Positions 1-7,601 of a stretch of DNA of 9,064 nt are shown here, one piece after another (positions within the stretch are counted from its first letter, which is position 1; every line of letters begins with the position of its first letter). A program made the position numbers and the translations under genes. The stretch spans positions 1 through 9,064 of the forward strand of contig DDUU01000040.1 of NCBI GenBank assembly GCA_002344965.1. The letters are read 5' to 3'. Origin of the DNA: Candidatus Tepidiaquacellales bacterium UBA2330 (GTDB lineage: Bacteria; Bacteroidota; Ignavibacteria; Tepidaquicellales; Tepidaquicellaceae). The notes below the pieces were generated by a model. It was not told the origin of the DNA, did not search any database, and was given only the letters and a program-made list of their open reading frames with translations.

Positions 1-1188
1 CAGTGGATACAGCAAAACTCCGGCACAAATGTAAATCTTTATGATATAGAATTTTTAAATGAAAATACCGGATGGGCTGTAGGAGACGGAGGTATAGTTC
101 TCAAGACTACAAATAGCGGAAACAGCTGGACTAGTATTCCAAATCCCGCAATAGGAAAACCTTTGTCTAGTATTCATATTGTAGACAGTAATTATATTTA
201 TTTTGCAGGATGGTTTGAAACTATTATAAAATCTACTGATGGCGGAAGTAGTTGGATAGTAATCCGAAACGGAACTGCAGGTCAAGGGAGCAGCTATGAC
301 GGTTTGTATTTTATAAATAAAGAAACAGGTTGGATTTGCGGAACAGGTCTGAAAGTATTACGAACTACTAACGGTGGAATTAACCTAGATTCTAGTTATC
401 TATTATTAGGTTCGATGTCTGACATGTATTTTAAGGATTTTAATAATGGTTTAATTTGTGCAGACGGTGCAGTATTTAAAACTACAAATTCAGGTATTAG
501 TTGGTTTGATACAAATGTACCAATAAACGGAGTGTTTTACAGATTTAGGAAACTAGCTGTTGTAAATAATAATATTTGGGCAATAGGAGGTTCATATTCT
601 CCAGTTTACTATAGTTCTGATTTTGGAGAATCTTGGAAAATTAGAGATACTTTAAGTGAAATAGGAATAGTAGGAAATAATTTTGCTGATAGTCTGACAG
701 GATATGCCGGTGGCGGATTGCACAGATTGTATAAAACTACAAATGGAGGTTATAACTGGCGCCAGGAAGATAACGGGCATATTGATAATTCACCAATCCT
801 GTCAATAAAATTTATAAATAAATTAACGGGATGGTATGTGAGCGGAATAGGACATATTTTCAAAACTACGACAGGAGGGCAAACACTTGTGAGTATCAGT
901 AATCAAAATAATTCTATTAGTAAGGATTTTAAATTATACCAAAACTATCCTAATCCCTTTAATCCTTTAACCACAATTGATTTTACAATTCCAGAAAGTA
1001 ATTCGATTAGTTTAAATATATACAATCTTAATGGTAAATTAATAAAATCAATTTTGAAAAATGAATACTACGAAAAAGGGAAATATTCAATTAATTTTAA
1101 TGCTGATGATTTATCAAGCGGAGTTTACGTATATTCTATAAAATATAAAAAATATATTTATTCAAAAAGAATGATATTAATTAAATAG
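1..1188 (+). CDS. Secreted Ycf48/BNR-repeat beta-propeller protein with T9SS sorting domain, 5' partial
   Basis: The frame is open from base 1 to the TAG at 1186-1188, giving 395 residues; the true start lies left of the window, and the internal TTG at 163 is not a convincing start because coding continues upstream of it. The protein is a string of about seven degenerate repeats of the type 'F....TGW..G..G...KTTNGG.SW' (for example residues 16-43, 57-85, 100-127, 138-167 and 267-294 of the visible part). This is the pattern of Ycf48-like/BNR repeats, each normally one blade of a beta-propeller. After a short linker the last 85 or so residues form a type IX secretion C-terminal domain: NYPNPFNP at 315-322, a GVYVYSI strand and a terminal KRMILIK. 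The family role is secretion and attachment at the cell surface; the ligand of the propeller is unknown. It lies 67 bases before a protease gene on the same strand carrying the same type of C-terminus. Composition is very AT-rich (row 961-1020 has 14 G/C in 60). Confidence 0.85.
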   Translation, partial: QWIQQNSGTNVNLYDIEFLNENTGWAVGDGGIVLKTTNSGNSWTSIPNPAIGKPLSSIHIVDSNYIYFAGWFETIIKSTDGGSSWIVIRNGTAGQGSSYDGLYFINKETGWICGTGLKVLRTTNGGINLDSSYLLLGSMSDMYFKDFNNGLICADGAVFKTTNSGISWFDTNVPINGVFYRFRKLAVVNNNIWAIGGSYSPVYYSSDFGESWKIRDTLSEIGIVGNNFADSLTGYAGGGLHRLYKTTNGGYNWRQEDNGHIDNSPILSIKFINKLTGWYVSGIGHIFKTTTGGQTLVSISNQNNSISKDFKLYQNYPNPFNPLTTIDFTIPESNSISLNIYNLNGKLIKSILKNEYYEKGKYSINFNADDLSSGVYVYSIKYKKYIYSKRMILIK

Positions 1189-1199
1189 TTTGAGAATAG

Positions 1200-1238
1200 A
1201 AATTTTTAATTTGCAAACAGATATTAAAATTTTTTTTT
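1200..1238 (+). terminator. Weak AT-only hairpin plus T-run between the propeller and protease genes
   Basis: The left arm AAATTTTTAAT (1200-1210) can pair with ATTAAAATTT (1223-1232) with one bulged A, around a 12-base loop, and a run of nine T covers 1230-1238. The stem has no G-C pair, so it would be a poor intrinsic terminator, and the two genes may still be cotranscribed. Confidence 0.25.
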
Positions 1239-1255
1239 CAAAACAACATTAGATT

Positions 1256-3793
1256 ATGAAAAAAATATTAATGTTTTCGGTTATGTTAATTTTTGGATAT
1301 GTAAATTTTAATATTATCAGAGCTCAAATTAATTGTGGTCACATTCCTGATACTACCTCCATTAATTTTAGTACTAACCCTTTTCAGGGTTATCTAAAAC
1401 CAAATAGAACAGATACTATAAATGGAATGTCTTTGCCTTCAAATGCATTTTTTCCGGTTCTTATTGTATTTGTTCAATTTAAAAACCAGGCTAACGATCC
1501 GAGAAATTCGTGGCCGATGAACTTACCTCCTGTTTACTTGGATAACATGATTTCCATTACAAAGAAAACAACAGGCGACTGGTGGAATTACTACAATGAA
1601 AATACTGAAATATTTAGCGATCATTGGATGGAGATAAGCAGGGGAAAATTACATATAGTAAGTCCTTCTCCAACCGGCAAAGGCGCATTTTCAGTTGTAT
1701 TGGCTTTTGATGCAAGCCATTATGACTCTATTGGAGGATATTTAGCTGAAAGAACAATTAACGCAGAAATCTGGGATAGTTTAAGAGCGCAGGGTTTAAT
1801 TGATTGGAGAGAATACGATAAATGGAAATACGATCAAAATGGTAATTTTACTTATGAACGAGACAGTGTGGTTGATATGATATACAAAATTCATAAATCA
1901 AGAAATTCTGGAGGATTAAGTGATAATTCCGGATATGCAGGATTAGCAGGATATCCTGCTAATTTTGGATTTGAAGTAATAATAGATCCTTCAAATGACA
2001 TAAAAATTAACTATTCAACTTCAGGTGTTACAGCATCCTTTCAAGGGCAGCAAGCTCAATATATTGGTACATTAGGTCATGAGCACGGTCATTTTATGTT
2101 TTCCAGCGCTCACTCTACATATAGCAGAGTTTCATACGGACTTGGGTATGAATATTTTTACAGTCCTGCAGATATGATTTTAAATGGATATATGTCACCA
2201 ACAAATGCTGTATTCAATTCGGTAAATTATCTTGGAGATTATTCATCTAGAAATTCCGGCACGGGGAATTTACTTAAAGTCCCAGTCCAGGGGAATGAAT
2301 ATTTTATACTTGCAAGCAGAAATAAATATTCGAAATGGGATAGAGTTATGACCGGAGACGTTGCACAAATAGATCCGTATAATGACAATTCAGAATATGG
2401 AAAAGGTCTGTATATTTATCATGTAGCTAATGATCTAAATTACCCTCAATCTGATATTTCGCAACAGGATATGGAATGCGCGGACGGACTTTTTGAATGG
2501 GAATATTCAGGTCAATCAGCGCAACAGATAATATATGATTGTTTTATATCGGGTGCTAATGATTGGTATTACTATAAAAAGAAAAGAGTAATATATGAAA
2601 ATGATTCTTCTAATTTATTCAGACAATGTATTACTTCAAGTTATACTCCGCGTGCTGTTGGAGACGGTATAAGCTTAAGATATTATCAAGGTTGTATTGA
2701 AAGCAAACCGATATTACATTATAAGTGGTGGGGTGAAGGGGATCAGCCGACAAACAGTTGTGATATCGGAACCGATAGATTGTTTACGAATAATGACGAA
2801 ATTTATACAAGGTTTGATATAGGCGGTGACAGATATGATCCATGGAAACCCGGTTATAACGAAGTATTTTCTCCCTACTCATCTCCAAATACAAAAACAT
2901 GGTCAGGTGATTATTCGGGAATTTATATCTGGTACAGCACTTATTCTGGAAGCACACCGGGCGAAGTAGCAGGTATAAAAATCTACAAAGCCGGCGAAGG
3001 CGGATATACGGATTCTTCTATTCTTCAGATCACTCCGCCCTCCCGCCCAATGGGACTAATAGTAATGCCATGCGATTCTCAGCCGAGCATAAACGGTTTC
3101 AAAAGAATTAAGCTGAAATGGAATCATAATATGGAACCGGATATGGAAAGAACATTAACAGGTGAAGAAGGATTGTTCAAAAGATATAAAATTTACAGAA
3201 GCGCGGCAATGGACATGGGCTTCGTTCCGGATGACGCACCGGCATATTCGGAAAACTATTATGATCTCATTGCTACTGTTAATATAAATAAAAACTCTTC
3301 AGCAACATATACGGATGAAGAGCTTATTTCAATCTGCAACACAGAAATTTGCTCTCCGCCGAATTACTGCATAGAATATCCGGTTCGCTACAGAGTTCAG
3401 GCGGCGGATAAGTATGACGACGTTTCAGTTCTTTCTGATTTTGCAAATACCCGCGCGGGCAGTCTTGAAGCCGGCTCCGGAAACAGAAACGCGTCAAACG
3501 AAACAGGAGAAGGCGATTCCGAACTGCCTTTAGAATATTCTCTTTCTCAAAATTATCCAAACCCATTCAATCCCGATACGAACATAAAATACGATCTGCC
3601 TTTCGGAGGTTTGGTTACTTTGAAAATTTATGACATACTCGGCAAAGAAGTTTTCACTCTTATTAATGAATACAAAGACGCCGGAAGATACATAACCGGA
3701 TTCAACGGATCGGATATGGCGAGCGGGATCTATTATTATACAATTCGAGCCGGTAGTTTCACGCAGACTAAGCGGATGATTATACTTAAGTAA
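1256..3793 (+). CDS. Secreted M6-like (immune inhibitor A type) metalloprotease with Fn3-like domain and T9SS sorting domain
   Basis: This 845-residue protein is predicted to be an exported zinc endopeptidase anchored at or released from the cell surface. Residues 1-23 are a signal peptide (MKK, hydrophobic core, IIRA then Q). Residues about 65-400 resemble the M6 peptidase domain: 'FFPVLIVFVQFKN' near 65-77, 'DHWMEISRGKLHI' near 122-134, the zinc-binding HEHGH at 275-279 with Glu276 as general base, then 'NEYFILASRN' (347-356) and 'GLYIYHV' (384-390), which match the M6 'eyfLlEnR ... GLLIyHvD' pattern. Residues about 592-735 look like a fibronectin III-type domain with insertions (LKWN, YKIYRS, TYTDEEL, YRVQAAD). 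A short polar linker leads to the sorting domain (NYPNPFNP at 766-773, terminal KRMIILK). Ten cysteines suit an exported, disulphide-bonded protein. The start at ATG 1256 is fixed by the signal peptide; no Shine-Dalgarno is seen. The downstream Gly/Asp usual after HExxH in M6 enzymes is absent. Its substrate cannot be told from sequence. Confidence 0.85.
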   Translation: MKKILMFSVMLIFGYVNFNIIRAQINCGHIPDTTSINFSTNPFQGYLKPNRTDTINGMSLPSNAFFPVLIVFVQFKNQANDPRNSWPMNLPPVYLDNMISITKKTTGDWWNYYNENTEIFSDHWMEISRGKLHIVSPSPTGKGAFSVVLAFDASHYDSIGGYLAERTINAEIWDSLRAQGLIDWREYDKWKYDQNGNFTYERDSVVDMIYKIHKSRNSGGLSDNSGYAGLAGYPANFGFEVIIDPSNDIKINYSTSGVTASFQGQQAQYIGTLGHEHGHFMFSSAHSTYSRVSYGLGYEYFYSPADMILNGYMSPTNAVFNSVNYLGDYSSRNSGTGNLLKVPVQGNEYFILASRNKYSKWDRVMTGDVAQIDPYNDNSEYGKGLYIYHVANDLNYPQSDISQQDMECADGLFEWEYSGQSAQQIIYDCFISGANDWYYYKKKRVIYENDSSNLFRQCITSSYTPRAVGDGISLRYYQGCIESKPILHYKWWGEGDQPTNSCDIGTDRLFTNNDEIYTRFDIGGDRYDPWKPGYNEVFSPYSSPNTKTWSGDYSGIYIWYSTYSGSTPGEVAGIKIYKAGEGGYTDSSILQITPPSRPMGLIVMPCDSQPSINGFKRIKLKWNHNMEPDMERTLTGEEGLFKRYKIYRSAAMDMGFVPDDAPAYSENYYDLIATVNINKNSSATYTDEELISICNTEICSPPNYCIEYPVRYRVQAADKYDDVSVLSDFANTRAGSLEAGSGNRNASNETGEGDSELPLEYSLSQNYPNPFNPDTNIKYDLPFGGLVTLKIYDILGKEVFTLINEYKDAGRYITGFNGSDMASGIYYYTIRAGSFTQTKRMIILK

Positions 3794-3796
3794 TTA

Positions 3797-3843
3797 GGAA
3801 TTACGAATTTGGAATTACAAATTACAAAATTCAAATTACAAAT
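3797..3843. repeat. Degenerate AT-rich direct repeats after the protease gene
   Basis: GGAATTACGAATTT (3797-3810) is followed directly by GGAATTACAAATTAC (3811-3825) and a third degenerate unit ending AAATTACAAAT (3833-3843). The run sits between the protease stop codon and its terminator and encodes nothing. Confidence 0.6.
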
Positions 3844-3869
3844 ATATAATTTTACATATACTACTTTAG

Positions 3870-3903
3870 CCCGCAGAGGTAAAAATCTTTGCGGGATTTT
3901 TTT
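3870..3903 (+). terminator. Rho-independent terminator of the M6-like protease gene
   Basis: Arms CCCGCAGAGGT (3870-3880) and ATCTTTGCGGG (3885-3895) pair over 11 bases with two G-T wobbles around an AAAA loop. Seven T follow at 3897-3903. There is no good T-run on the other strand, so it serves the plus-strand gene rather than the converging aldolase gene. Confidence 0.85.
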
Positions 3904-3930
3904 ATAGTAACTGATTTTAATGAATGGAAT

Positions 3931-4962
3931 TTATTTCCGAAGAATATCTCCGAGAATTTCCGCAGCGGTTTTTGTTTCTTCCATGCTTACATCGAGATGA
4001 AATACAGCTCTGATATTTTCATAACTGCCGGAAGACAGTATGACTCCTTTTTCTTTTGCTTTGGCGAGGACATCTGCTTTTGAAATTCCCTGAACAGAGA
4101 ATACAACAATGTTTGTCATGACTAATGAAAGATCAATACTTACGTTTTCAATATTTTTGATCTCATCAGCAAATAATCTTGCCTTCGCATGATCTTCCTT
4201 TAAGCGTTTTATATTATTGACCAGAGCGAATGTTGCTGCTGCTGCAAGTATTCCCGACTGTCTCATTCCCCCGCCAAGAATCTTTCTCCACTTTCTCGCC
4301 ATCTCAATGAATTCACGGCTTCCGCAAATAATCGATCCGACGGGACATCCCAGACCTTTTGAAAAACAAAATGAAACCGAATCAAAATTATCCGCATAAT
4401 CCTTAAGAGAAATTCCTGTCTCAGCAGAAGCATTAAAAATTCTGGCGCCGTCCAGATGTGTATTTATTCCGTACTTCTTAGCAATATTCGAAATTTCCTT
4501 AATAATACTAATTGGTAAGATAACTCCGCCGGCTCTGTTGTGTGTATTCTCAAGGCAGATAAGTTTTGTAACGGGAAAGTAATATTCTTTTGAACGGATT
4601 TTTTTTTCAATATCCGCAGCGCTCATAACTCCGTTCACCCCCGTGACCGGCAGTAATTGAACATTTGAGATCACAGACGGAGCAGCTGTTTCGTAATTTA
4701 AAATGTGAGACTCGCTTTCAACTATGACTTCATCACCCGGGTCAGTATGACATTTTATTGCAAGCTGATTACCCAACACGCCTGTCGTCACGAAAATCGC
4801 AGCTTCTTTACCGGACAGCTCTGCGCATTTATCCTGGAGCTCATTTGTGCTTATGTCTTCCTCAAAAACATCATCTCCTACCTTCGCTTTCATCATCGCT
4901 TCAATCATTGCCGGAGACGGCTTTGTAACTGTGTCGCTTCTTATGTCAATTACTTTACTCAA
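3931..4962 (-). CDS. ltaE: Low-specificity L-threonine aldolase
   Basis: This is a cytoplasmic PLP enzyme of fold type I that cleaves L-threonine and L-allo-threonine to glycine and acetaldehyde, acting in threonine breakdown and glycine supply. The 343 residues match the family's usual length and align along their whole length with E. coli LtaE as I know it: DIRSDTVTKPS at the N-terminus (6-16), GDDVFEED (29-36), His86 in the position that stacks on PLP, ENTHN (138-142), HLDGARIFNA (169-178) with the PLP-nitrogen aspartate at 171, FSKGLGCPVGS (200-210) with Lys202 as the Schiff-base lysine, and GGGMRQSG (230-237). The start must be the TTG at 4960-4962, because the first in-frame ATG (residue 19) would delete the conserved N-terminus. 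No Shine-Dalgarno is seen. One deviation: the usual G-T of the 'TGT' loop is G61-V62 here. It lies 85 bases downstream of gyrA on the same strand and ends facing the protease gene. Confidence 0.93.
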   Translation of the reverse strand: MSKVIDIRSDTVTKPSPAMIEAMMKAKVGDDVFEEDISTNELQDKCAELSGKEAAIFVTTGVLGNQLAIKCHTDPGDEVIVESESHILNYETAAPSVISNVQLLPVTGVNGVMSAADIEKKIRSKEYYFPVTKLICLENTHNRAGGVILPISIIKEISNIAKKYGINTHLDGARIFNASAETGISLKDYADNFDSVSFCFSKGLGCPVGSIICGSREFIEMARKWRKILGGGMRQSGILAAAATFALVNNIKRLKEDHAKARLFADEIKNIENVSIDLSLVMTNIVVFSVQGISKADVLAKAKEKGVILSSGSYENIRAVFHLDVSMEETKTAAEILGDILRK

Positions 4963-4964
4963 TG

Positions 4965-5005
4965 TAAAAATGAAAAATTAAAAATGAAAAATTAGAAAAT
5001 GAAAG
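4965..5005. repeat. 14-base tandem repeat in the gyrA-ltaE gap
   Basis: The unit TAAAAATGAAAAAT occurs exactly at 4965-4978 and 4979-4992, with a third, altered copy (TAGAAAATGAAAG) at 4993-5005. It lies directly upstream of the ltaE start, so it would form the 5' leader of the ltaE message if that gene has its own promoter. Confidence 0.7.
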
Positions 5006-5016
5006 AACTGATACGG

Positions 5017-5037
5017 ATTTTATACTCTGTATAAAAT
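5017..5037. other. Perfect AT-rich inverted repeat just downstream of gyrA
   Basis: ATTTTATAC (5017-5025) and GTATAAAAT (5029-5037) form a perfect 9-base dyad with a 3-base centre. CGG (5014-5016) and CCG (5043-5045) could extend it across a 5-base bulge. It begins 10 bases past the gyrA stop. It may act as a weak hairpin ending or protecting the gyrA message, or be an operator; no T-run follows directly on the minus strand. Confidence 0.45.
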
Positions 5038-5047
5038 AAAAACCGGA

Positions 5048-7495
5048 TTATTCTTTTTCATCTTCGGCAATTCTTGCAACTGCGGAGATCTTGTCATTTT
5101 CATTAAGTCTGATAACCCTTACTCCCTGAGCATTCCTTCCCATTACTCTTATATCTTTCATTTTCTGTCTTATCAGAATTCCTTTGATAGTTATTATCAT
5201 AAGATCATCGGTATCGGTTACTTCTTTTATGGAAATTAGCTTCCCGACTTTATCAGTAGTCTTAACGGTTATGACTCCTTTACCGCCACGGTTGGTAACT
5301 CTGTAATCTCCGAGGTCGCTTCTCTTACCGTAACCGTTTTCAGTAATGACGAGTATGGTTGCGCTCGGTCTGGTAACCGCGACAAGTCCGATCACATAAT
5401 CACCTTTTGCAAGCTTAATCGCTTTTACTCCGGTAGCTGTTCTGCCCATGTCCCTTACGGTTGATTCATTGAATCTGATCGCCTGACCGTTATGACTGCC
5501 AATTACGATTTCCTGTTTTCCGTTTGTAAGTCTGACATCAACCAGAGAATCATCATTTTTAAGATTTATTGCGTTTATACCGCTTCTTCTGATATTGGAA
5601 TAACTTTCAAGCTCAGTTTTCTTTATGATCCCTGATTTTGTTACCATTGTTACAAATAACTTTTCCGTGAAATCCTTCACCATTACAAATGATGAGATAT
5701 CATCGTCTTTATCTTTCTCAATCAGATTCAGAATTGATTTACCTCTTGAAGTTCTGCTGCCTTCCGGAATGTCATATACTTTCAGCCAGTAGCATTTTCC
5801 TCTTCTGGTAAAAAACATAATATACTGGTGAGTAGAGGCGATGAACATATGTTCATTGAAGTCATCGTCAGCGCTGCCGGTCGAAGCAGCCGTAATTCCT
5901 TTGCCTCCCCTGCCCTGTGATTTATATGAATTTACCGGAATCCTTTTTATAAAACCTTTATTGGAAATAGTAATGACAACGTCTTCTTCCTTTACCAGTT
6001 CTTTCATCATCTCATCATCGGTCTGTGTTTTAACGTCATACTTTATTTCAGTTCTTCTTTCGTCACCGAATTTTTCCTTAAGAGTTTTCAGATCATCACA
6101 TATCATTTCTCTTCTAAGCTGTTCGTTGTCAAGAATTCTTTTCAGTCTTTCGATAGTCTTAAGAACTTCCTTATACTCATCTTCAATCTTCTTTCTTTCA
6201 AGACCTGTTAATCTTTGAAGTCTCATCTCTAAAATTGCAGTCGCCTGAATCTCGGAGAGTTTAAATTTTTTCATCAAACCTTCTTTAGCAGTAGGAGTGT
6301 CTTTTGATTTCTTTATAAGCTTAATTATTTCATCAATATTATCTAACGCAATAATATAACCTTCCAGAATATGCGCTCTTTTTTCTGCGGCGTCGAGTTC
6401 AAATTTAGTCCGTCTGACTATCACATCAAGTCTGTGATTTATAAAATGCTGCATCATTTCTTTCAGGTTCAGCACTTTCGGAACGCCGTCAACGAGTGCA
6501 AGCATTATCGTACCGAATGTAGTCTGCATCTGAGTATGCTTGTACAGATTATTTACAACTACCTGAGGATTGCCGTCACGCTTAAGCCCGATGACAATTC
6601 TCATACCGTCCCTGTCGCTTTCATCATTGATATCTGAAATGTCTTCCACTTTTTTATCTCTTACAAGCTGAGCTATATTCTCAATCAGACTTACCTTATT
6701 CACCTGATAGGGAATCTCGGAAATAATAATATTATTCTTACCGTTCTTTTCCACTTCTACAGAGACTTTCGCCCGCAGAATTATCTTACCTCTTCCCGTT
6801 TCATAAGCGTCAATCACCGGCTGATATCCGTAAATAATACCTCCTGTCGGAAAATCCGGAGCGATGACGTATTTCATAAGTTTCTTAATAGTAATATCCG
6901 GATCTTTTATAAGATGAATTATGCCGTCACAAACTTCATTTAGATTGTGCGGGGGAATATTTGTTGCCATACCGACAGCGATTCCGTTGGAGCCGTTGAT
7001 CAGAAGATTCGGGATCACTGAAGGAAGTACTGAAGGTTCCTTTAAAGTATCATCAAAATTCGGAATAAAGTCAACGGTATTTTTTTCAAGGTCTTCGAGT
7101 ATCGCTTCAGCGACTCTCGATAATCTTGCTTCTGTATATCTCATTGCCGCAGCCGAGTCACCATCTACAGAACCGAAGTTACCCTGCCCGTTTACAAGAG
7201 GATATCTGAGAGAAAATTCCTGCACCATTCTTACCATTGTATCATAAACAGCTTTATCTCCGTGCGGATGATATTTACCCAGCACTTCACCGACAATTCG
7301 CGCTGACTTCTTATGTGCCCGGTTTGACGCAAGACCGAGTTCGTTCATTCCGAAAAGAACTCTTCTGTGAACCGGTTTAAGACCGTCGCGGACATCCGGT
7401 AACGCTCTTGCTACTATTACAGACATTGAATAATCAATGTATGAAGACTTCATTTCATCTTCAATATTTACCGGTACAATTTTTTCGTTTGCCAT
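5048..7495 (-). CDS. gyrA: DNA gyrase subunit A
   Basis: GyrA forms the A2B2 type IIA topoisomerase with GyrB, which introduces negative supercoils by an ATP-driven double-strand passage. The 815 residues are close to the length of B. subtilis GyrA. Order of parts: breakage-reunion domain with PVHRRVLFGM (41-50), GKYHPHGD (73-80), the catalytic Arg119-Tyr120 in AMRYTEARLS, and the DNA-bending isoleucine at 172 in SNGIAVGMATNIPPHN; the tower and a charged coiled-coil region (about 350-490); then a C-terminal beta-pinwheel from about 500, with the GyrA box as QGRGGKG (527-533) and a related NRGGKG at 735-740. The GyrA box and pinwheel separate it from ParC. The quinolone-site position equivalent to E. 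coli Ser83 is Lys81, while Asp85 (E. coli 87) is kept. The ATG at 7495 gives the standard N-terminus; no Shine-Dalgarno is seen. gyrB is not in the window. Confidence 0.97.
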   Translation of the reverse strand: MANEKIVPVNIEDEMKSSYIDYSMSVIVARALPDVRDGLKPVHRRVLFGMNELGLASNRAHKKSARIVGEVLGKYHPHGDKAVYDTMVRMVQEFSLRYPLVNGQGNFGSVDGDSAAAMRYTEARLSRVAEAILEDLEKNTVDFIPNFDDTLKEPSVLPSVIPNLLINGSNGIAVGMATNIPPHNLNEVCDGIIHLIKDPDITIKKLMKYVIAPDFPTGGIIYGYQPVIDAYETGRGKIILRAKVSVEVEKNGKNNIIISEIPYQVNKVSLIENIAQLVRDKKVEDISDINDESDRDGMRIVIGLKRDGNPQVVVNNLYKHTQMQTTFGTIMLALVDGVPKVLNLKEMMQHFINHRLDVIVRRTKFELDAAEKRAHILEGYIIALDNIDEIIKLIKKSKDTPTAKEGLMKKFKLSEIQATAILEMRLQRLTGLERKKIEDEYKEVLKTIERLKRILDNEQLRREMICDDLKTLKEKFGDERRTEIKYDVKTQTDDEMMKELVKEEDVVITISNKGFIKRIPVNSYKSQGRGGKGITAASTGSADDDFNEHMFIASTHQYIMFFTRRGKCYWLKVYDIPEGSRTSRGKSILNLIEKDKDDDISSFVMVKDFTEKLFVTMVTKSGIIKKTELESYSNIRRSGINAINLKNDDSLVDVRLTNGKQEIVIGSHNGQAIRFNESTVRDMGRTATGVKAIKLAKGDYVIGLVAVTRPSATILVITENGYGKRSDLGDYRVTNRGGKGVITVKTTDKVGKLISIKEVTDTDDLMIITIKGILIRQKMKDIRVMGRNAQGVRVIRLNENDKISAVARIAEDEKE

Positions 7496-7601
7496 AGTTA
7501 TTTATGTTTTAAAATCTGATTACGAATAAAAAGTAAATCAATTGAGAAGTTCTTTATTGTATAGCGGTTTTGAATTTATTCAGGTAACAATTTCAATTAA
7601 T

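Noticed and set aside
1189..1255. Bacteroidota-type promoter (TTTG ... TAnnTTTG) before the protease gene
   Set aside because: TTTG occurs at 1189-1192 and again at 1210-1213, but the spacing is too short and the -7 element does not match.
3324..3566. 80-codon minus-strand frame in the protease gene
   Set aside because: It lies within the Fn3-like and linker coding region of a well-supported gene and shows no protein family character.
3889..4083. 64-codon plus-strand frame starting in the protease terminator
   Set aside because: It begins inside the terminator stem and lies mostly opposite ltaE, so it is a shadow; 4217-4399 and 4705-4995 are likewise opposite ltaE.
4965..5005. CRISPR-like array
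   Set aside because: The units are 14 bases, directly abutting, AT-only apart from one G each, with no spacers.
5841..6218. 125-codon plus-strand frame opposite gyrA
   Set aside because: It lies wholly within the conserved gyrA coding sequence on the other strand and has the Ser-rich look of an antisense shadow; the same applies to 6371-6637 and 6921-7247.
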